Below, in pieces: positions 59,962-64,000 of a stretch of DNA of 64,000 nt. The notes beneath the pieces are model-generated. The model worked only from the letters and a program-made list of their open reading frames with translations, did no database searches and had not been told where the DNA came from. The number at the start of each line of letters is the position of its first letter. The stretch's first letter is position 1. Source of the stretch: Planktophila turicensis (GTDB lineage Bacteria; Actinomycetota; Actinomycetes; Nanopelagicales; Nanopelagicaceae); NCBI GenBank assembly GCA_965234405.1, contig OZ248346.1. One strand, 5' to 3'. The position numbers and the translations under genes are program-made.

Positions 59962-60774
59962 TTAGGCCAAAAGGTCAGATATTTCGACCCCGAAGCGAGC
60001 TAGTTCAGCCCGGCCCCCATCGAGGGCTGTGAGGACAAATGGCTTTCCATCAGGGCAGATGACATAAGTGTGTTCAAAGTGAGCCCCGCGAGATTTATCG
60101 TTAGAGATAACTGTCCAATCATCACCGAGCACCTTGGTCTTATGAGTTCCACGAGTAATCATCGGTTCGATGGCGAGTGCCATTCCAGGAATGATTTCTG
60201 GACCGTTGCCGGCCTTACCAAAGTTAAGAACGTGTGGCTCTTGATGCATCTCGGTTCCGATGCCATGTCCGCCGTACTCTTGCAAGATTCCGTACTTACC
60301 TTGCGAATTGATGTACTGCTCGATGGCATAACCAATATCTGAAAGCTTTGCACCGTTCTTGCCAGCTGCAATTCCAACCCACATTGATTCTTCGCAGGTA
60401 TCCATCAGCTTCTGATCTTCAGGATCAACTTTTCCGATACCCACTGAGAACGCTGCATCTCCATGCCAGCCATCGACGATTGCGCCGCAATCGATTGAGA
60501 CGACATCGCCTTCGTTCATAATCTTTGGCCCTGGAATTCCATGAACAATTTCATCGTTAATAGATACACAGATTGTTGCTGGGAAGCCATGGTAATTAAA
60601 GAAATTTGATGTTGCACCGCTGCGCTTAATGTGAGCTGCAGAAATTGCATCGAGTGCGCTAGTGGTCATTCCTGGCTTAATTGCTTCGCGGATGAGCTGG
60701 TGAATCTCTGCGACAACTAAACCAGCGCGGCGCATAACCTTGATTTGATCAAGGTCCTTTATCTGAATTGCCAT
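59962..60774 (-). CDS. map: Methionine aminopeptidase, type I
   Basis: A 270-residue metallopeptidase. It has STNFFNYHGFPATICVS-type loops (here SGATSNFFNYHGFPA), VSIDCGAIVDGWHGDAA (two metal Asp), GGHGIGTEMHQEPHV (metal His) and MALAIEPM (metal Glu). It removes initiator methionine. It is 8 bp below adk. Confidence 0.95.
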   Translation of the reverse strand: MAIQIKDLDQIKVMRRAGLVVAEIHQLIREAIKPGMTTSALDAISAAHIKRSGATSNFFNYHGFPATICVSINDEIVHGIPGPKIMNEGDVVSIDCGAIVDGWHGDAAFSVGIGKVDPEDQKLMDTCEESMWVGIAAGKNGAKLSDIGYAIEQYINSQGKYGILQEYGGHGIGTEMHQEPHVLNFGKAGNGPEIIPGMALAIEPMITRGTHKTKVLGDDWTVISNDKSRGAHFEHTYVICPDGKPFVLTALDGGRAELARFGVEISDLLA

Positions 60775-60782
60775 AGTAAAAG

Positions 60783-61418
60783 TTAGCCGTGAACGCGGCT
60801 TAGCGCTGTAATTGCACGATCTGTAATTTCAGAAACTTCACCGTCAGCAGAGATTGTGATGAGCAAACCTTCAGTGCGGTAGAAGTGCACGATTGGCGCA
60901 GTCTGTTCTTCATAGACAGCAAGGCGCTTTGCGATGACTTCTTCCTTGTCATCTTCGCGCTGGTAGAGCTCGCCACCACAAGATTGGCAGGCAGTTGCTT
61001 CAGGTGAAGCAGGTGCACCGCAGTTCTTGCAGGTAAGTCGTGATGAAAGACGCTTGATGATGATCTCGTTCTCGATTGCGAGTTCAAGAACTGCATCAAG
61101 TGGTGTGCGCTTTTCTGCTAGAAATGCGCGAAGAACTTCTGCTTGAACAGTGTTACGTGGGAAACCATCGAGGAGAAAACCATTTGCTGTGTCATCGTGA
61201 GTCAGGCGATCTTTAACCATCTCATTGGTGACTTCGTCAGGAACTAACTGGCCTGCATCCATATAACCCTTTGCCTGCAGACCAAGAGGAGTGCTTGCTT
61301 TGAGGTTGGCGCGGAAGATATCGCCTGTAGAGATATGTGGAATTGAATAGTGCGCGGCTAGAAACTGAGCTTGTGTTCCCTTACCAGCACCTGGTGGACC
61401 TACCAGGACTAAACGCAT
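60783..61418 (-). CDS. adk: Adenylate kinase with zinc-type lid
   Basis: A 211-residue kinase. It has the P-loop GPPGAGKGTQ, ISTGDIFR, GFLLDGFPRN and a long lid carrying Cys 130, 133, 144 and 147 (LTCKNCG...CQSCGG), a zinc-stabilised lid as in many Gram-positive enzymes. It interconverts AMP, ADP and ATP. It starts on the secY stop. Confidence 0.96.
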   Translation of the reverse strand: MRLVLVGPPGAGKGTQAQFLAAHYSIPHISTGDIFRANLKASTPLGLQAKGYMDAGQLVPDEVTNEMVKDRLTHDDTANGFLLDGFPRNTVQAEVLRAFLAEKRTPLDAVLELAIENEIIIKRLSSRLTCKNCGAPASPEATACQSCGGELYQREDDKEEVIAKRLAVYEEQTAPIVHFYRTEGLLITISADGEVSEITDRAITALSRVHG

Positions 61419-62713
61419 TACTTCAAGAAACCTTCATATGAACGCTGCTGCAACTGGCTTTCGATCTGCTTTGCAGTATCGAGACCAACACCGACAACGA
61501 TGAGGATCGCAGTTCCACCGAATGGGAAGTTCTGTGATGCACCGAAGACGATAAGAGCAAGGATCGGAATAATCGCAACAAGTGCGAGGTAGAGAGAACC
61601 AGGCGCTGTAATGCGTGAGAGTACATACTGAAGGTATTCAGATGTTGGTCGTCCCGCACGGATACCTGGAATAAATCCGCCGTACTTCTTCATATTGTCT
61701 GCAACTTCATCTGGGTTAAATGTAATTGCAACGTAAAAATATGTGAAGAAAATAATGAGGGTTGCATAAGCAGCCATATAAATTGGGTGATCACCGCTCA
61801 CCAAGTTACGTGAGATCCAAACAGCCCAACCAGCTTGGCTATTGGTGAAGTTCACGAGAAGAGAAGGGATATACAAAAGTGATGATGCGAAGATAACCGG
61901 GATAACACCAGCCTGGTTTACCTTGATTGGAATATATGTAGAAGTTCCGCCGTATGCCTGGCGCCCAACCATACGCTTTGCATACTGCACAGGAATTCGA
62001 CGCTGTGCCTGCTCAACGAATACAACTGCTGCAACAACCAAAACTCCGACTGCGCAGACAAAGAGGAATGCGAACAAGCCCTTTTGAAGCTTGATTGACC
62101 AGAGCTGGCTTGGGAAACCTGCTGCGATAGATGTGAAGATCAAGATCGACATACCGTTACCGACGCCGCGATCTGTAATGAGCTCACCGAGCCACATGAT
62201 TACAGATGTTCCAGCAGTCATTACAACGATCATTGTAAGAATTCGCTGCCATGAAGCATCAGGAATGATTGGAAGTGAACAACCTGAGATCAAACGACCT
62301 GGTGTACGTGCAACTGCAACCAAACCTGTTGACTGCAAGATTGCAAGACCGATTGTTAAGTAACGTGTGTACTGAGTAAGTGTTGCGGTACCTGACTGGC
62401 CTTCTTGCTTCAAAGCTTCAAAACGTGGGATTACAACGGTAAGAAGCTGAATAATGATTGAAGCGGTGATGTAAGGCATGATGCCAAGTGCGAAAACTGA
62501 GAGCTGAAGAAGTGCTCCACCTGAGAAGAGATTGATCAGACCAAAGAGTCCCCCGGTCTGCGCCTGATCGATACATTGCTTAACGTTTGTATATGAAACG
62601 CCAGGTGTAGGTACGACAGAGCCGAAACGGAAGAGAGCCATGATTGAGAGAGTGAAGAAGATTTTCTTACGAAGTTCAGGCGTCTTAAAGGCCATTCCAA
62701 ATGCTGAAAGCAT
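61418..62713 (-). CDS. secY: Protein translocase subunit SecY
   Basis: A polytopic protein of about 431 residues with ten hydrophobic helices. The plug region has FSGGALLQLSVFALGIMPYI, then MWLGELITDRGVGNGMSILI, and the C5 loop RRIPVQYAKRMVG followed by VNQAGVIPVIFASSLL. It forms the Sec channel. The preceding codon at 62716 is also ATG; either may start. Confidence 0.96.
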   Translation of the reverse strand: MLSAFGMAFKTPELRKKIFFTLSIMALFRFGSVVPTPGVSYTNVKQCIDQAQTGGLFGLINLFSGGALLQLSVFALGIMPYITASIIIQLLTVVIPRFEALKQEGQSGTATLTQYTRYLTIGLAILQSTGLVAVARTPGRLISGCSLPIIPDASWQRILTMIVVMTAGTSVIMWLGELITDRGVGNGMSILIFTSIAAGFPSQLWSIKLQKGLFAFLFVCAVGVLVVAAVVFVEQAQRRIPVQYAKRMVGRQAYGGTSTYIPIKVNQAGVIPVIFASSLLYIPSLLVNFTNSQAGWAVWISRNLVSGDHPIYMAAYATLIIFFTYFYVAITFNPDEVADNMKKYGGFIPGIRAGRPTSEYLQYVLSRITAPGSLYLALVAIIPILALIVFGASQNFPFGGTAILIVVGVGLDTAKQIESQLQQRSYEGFLK

Positions 62714-62750
62714 CAATCTTCTCCCTCTAACAAATCACGACTAGTAGTTA

Positions 62751-63191
62751 TTACAGTGTTGCTGTTGATCCGCCAGCTGCAGCAATCTTTTCGACTGCTG
62801 ATGCTGAGAATGCATGTGCTGTAACTGAAACCTTGACTGCAATATCGCCATTTCCAAGAACCTTTACAGGCAATGAATCGCGAACTGCACCCTTTGCAAT
62901 GAGATCAGCAACAGTTACATCGCCACCCTTTGGGAAGAGTGCGTTGATTGTTGAGACATTCACTGCCTGGTATTCAATGCGAGCTGGGTTCTTAAAACCA
63001 CGAAGCTTTGGCAGACGCATTACGAGTGGAAGCTGACCACCTTCGAAACCTGGACGAACCGTGTTACGAGCGTGAGTACCTTTGCCACCGCGACCTGCGG
63101 TCTTACCCTTTGATGCTTCACCGCGACCCTTACGAGTCTTAGCTTTCTTAGCACCTGGAGCTGGACGAAGATGATGAAGTTTTAGAGTCAT
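62751..63191 (-). CDS. rplO: Ribosomal protein L15
   Basis: A 146-residue protein with LKLHHLRPAPGAKKAKTRKG, GKTAGRGGKGTHAR, FEGGQLPLVMRLPKLRGF and a C-terminal ASAVEKIAAAGG. It sits between rpmD and secY as usual for the spc operon. Confidence 0.96.
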   Translation of the reverse strand: MTLKLHHLRPAPGAKKAKTRKGRGEASKGKTAGRGGKGTHARNTVRPGFEGGQLPLVMRLPKLRGFKNPARIEYQAVNVSTINALFPKGGDVTVADLIAKGAVRDSLPVKVLGNGDIAVKVSVTAHAFSASAVEKIAAAGGSTATL

Positions 63192-63193
63192 CT

Positions 63194-63376
63194 TTATTCG
63201 ACCTCCTCTACCTTGATCAAGTGGCGAGCAGCTACTGCCATGCCACGAATTTCTGGACGGTCTTCTTTAACGACAACATCGTTGATTCGCTTGAGTCCGA
63301 GTGAACGAACAGTGTTACGAATCTCTGGCTTGTTGCCAACGGTTGACTTAACCTGAGTGATTTTCAAACGTGGCAT
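63194..63376 (-). CDS. rpmD: Ribosomal protein L30
   Basis: A 60-residue protein with LKITQVKSTVGNKPEIRNTV and LGLKRINDVVV. The length is normal. Its ATG shares a base with the rpsE stop and it lies 2 bp before rplO. Confidence 0.95.
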   Translation of the reverse strand: MPRLKITQVKSTVGNKPEIRNTVRSLGLKRINDVVVKEDRPEIRGMAVAARHLIKVEEVE

Positions 63377-63999
63377 TAGGCACCAACTGTCATCTGTGAA
63401 GCGCGGATAATTGCTGCAGGAGCTACATCTTCGAGCGGACGACCGCGACGAGTTGCAATCTGTGCAGGTGACTCGAGCATCTTCAGTGCAGCAACGGTTG
63501 CGTGAACCATGTTGATTGCATTTGAAGAACCGAGAGACTTAGTAAGAACATCCTTAACACCAGCGCACTCAAGTACGGCACGAACAGGACCGCCAGCGAT
63601 AACTCCGGTACCTGGACTTGCTGGGCGAAGAAGAACTACGCCCGCTGCTGTTTCACCCTGAACTGGGTGAGGAATAGTTCCCTGAACGCGTGGGACTGTG
63701 AAGAATGACTTCTTAGCTTCTTCGACAGCCTTAGCAATTGCTTGTGGAACTTCCTTGGACTTTCCGTAACCAATTCCTACTGTGCCGTTTTCATCGCCCA
63801 CAACAACGAGTGCTGTGAATGAGAAGCGACGTCCACCCTTAACAACCTTAGACACACGGTTAATGAAAACCACGCGCTCGGTGTATGGAGACTTCTCCTT
63901 CTCGCGATCATCACGACGTTCGCGGCGTTCGCCACGACCCTTGTTTGCAGGTGCACCAGTTGTTGCTGGCGCTGCATCGTTAGTTGGATTAACAGCCAT
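63376..63999 (-). CDS. rpsE: Ribosomal protein S5
   Basis: A 207-residue protein. The S5 core has ERVVFINRVSKVVKGGRRFS, FTALVVVGDENGTVGIGYGK and VLLRPASPGTGVIAGG; a charged N-terminal extension of about 38 residues (GERRERRDDREKEKSP) precedes it. The ATG at 63999-63997 is next to the window edge, so its SD cannot be seen. Confidence 0.95.
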   Translation of the reverse strand: MAVNPTNDAAPATTGAPANKGRGERRERRDDREKEKSPYTERVVFINRVSKVVKGGRRFSFTALVVVGDENGTVGIGYGKSKEVPQAIAKAVEEAKKSFFTVPRVQGTIPHPVQGETAAGVVLLRPASPGTGVIAGGPVRAVLECAGVKDVLTKSLGSSNAINMVHATVAALKMLESPAQIATRRGRPLEDVAPAAIIRASQMTVGA

Positions 64000-64000
64000 T

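Noticed and set aside
1..64000. tRNA, rRNA, CRISPR, IS or prophage
   Set aside because: All gaps between genes are under 150 bp and none shows cloverleaf, repeat-spacer, transposase or att-like structure.

Overview
The window is a dense, insertion-free stretch of an actinobacterial chromosome. Three things point to Actinobacteria: a WhiB protein, an AccE-type carboxylase epsilon subunit, and gene orders typical of the phylum. Those orders are accD-accE-maf-accA, guaB3/guaB, whiB next to groEL-groES-tsaD-rimI-tsaB-tsaE, sucC-sucD-perM-like-purN-purH and mdh-folD-DUF3017. The base composition looks moderate by eye rather than GC-rich, most intergenic gaps are under 50 bp, many start and stop codons overlap (ATGA, TAATG), and several proteins are trimmed. 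Together these suggest a streamlined freshwater actinobacterium of the acI/Nanopelagicales type. That placement is inference, because no rRNA gene is in the window.

Layout. 1-2648 (+): end of an acyl-CoA carboxylase beta chain, epsilon subunit, Maf and the biotin carboxylase/BCCP chain. 2645-13666: a nucleoside uptake and breakdown locus, with PNP and a phosphosugar mutase on +, and on - a BMP-family binding protein, ABC ATPase, two permeases, cdd, deoA, add and deoC. 13804-17098 (-): a second BMP-like protein, trpS and a CBS/CorC membrane protein. 17160-18359 (+): an MsiK-like sugar ABC ATPase with a structured leader (candidate msiK RNA) and a strong terminator. 18359-27616 (-): S51 peptidase-like protein, icd, mdh, DUF3017 protein, folD, purH, purN, PerM-like protein, sucD and sucC (TCA cycle and purine/one-carbon). 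27667-31372: PcrA/UvrD helicase, LmbE deacetylase and an exported cyclophilin. 31383-36095 (-): guaA, guaB3, a guaB lacking CBS domains, and a MerR/B12-binding regulator with the CarH-type W-x9-EH motif, divergent from whiB.

36614-41121 (-): groEL, groES (CIRCE-like operator), tsaD, rimI, tsaB and tsaE. 41190-48970 (-): acpS, alr, livG, livF, livH, livM, a branched-chain-type binding protein and a secreted alpha/beta hydrolase as one tightly packed run. 48991-53853 (-): PAP2 protein, glmS, glmM, rpsI and rplM. 53994-63999 (-): ABC-F ATPase, truA, rplQ, rpoA, rpsD, rpsK, rpsM, rpmJ, infA, map, adk, secY, rplO, rpmD and rpsE, the distal spc/alpha ribosomal clusters.

Main themes are scavenging (nucleosides, amino acids, sugars), guanine nucleotide synthesis with reduced allostery, and a likely light/B12-responsive regulator. 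I saw no tRNA, rRNA, CRISPR array, insertion sequence, prophage or intergenic gap over 300 bp. The most rewarding items are the CarH-like regulator with its divergent whiB promoter region, the candidate msiK RNA, the CBS-less IMPDH beside a cysteine-less GuaB3, the alr-liv-hydrolase operon, the hairpin inside the truA start, the alpha-operon leader, and the absence of lipobox cysteines in all predicted exported proteins.
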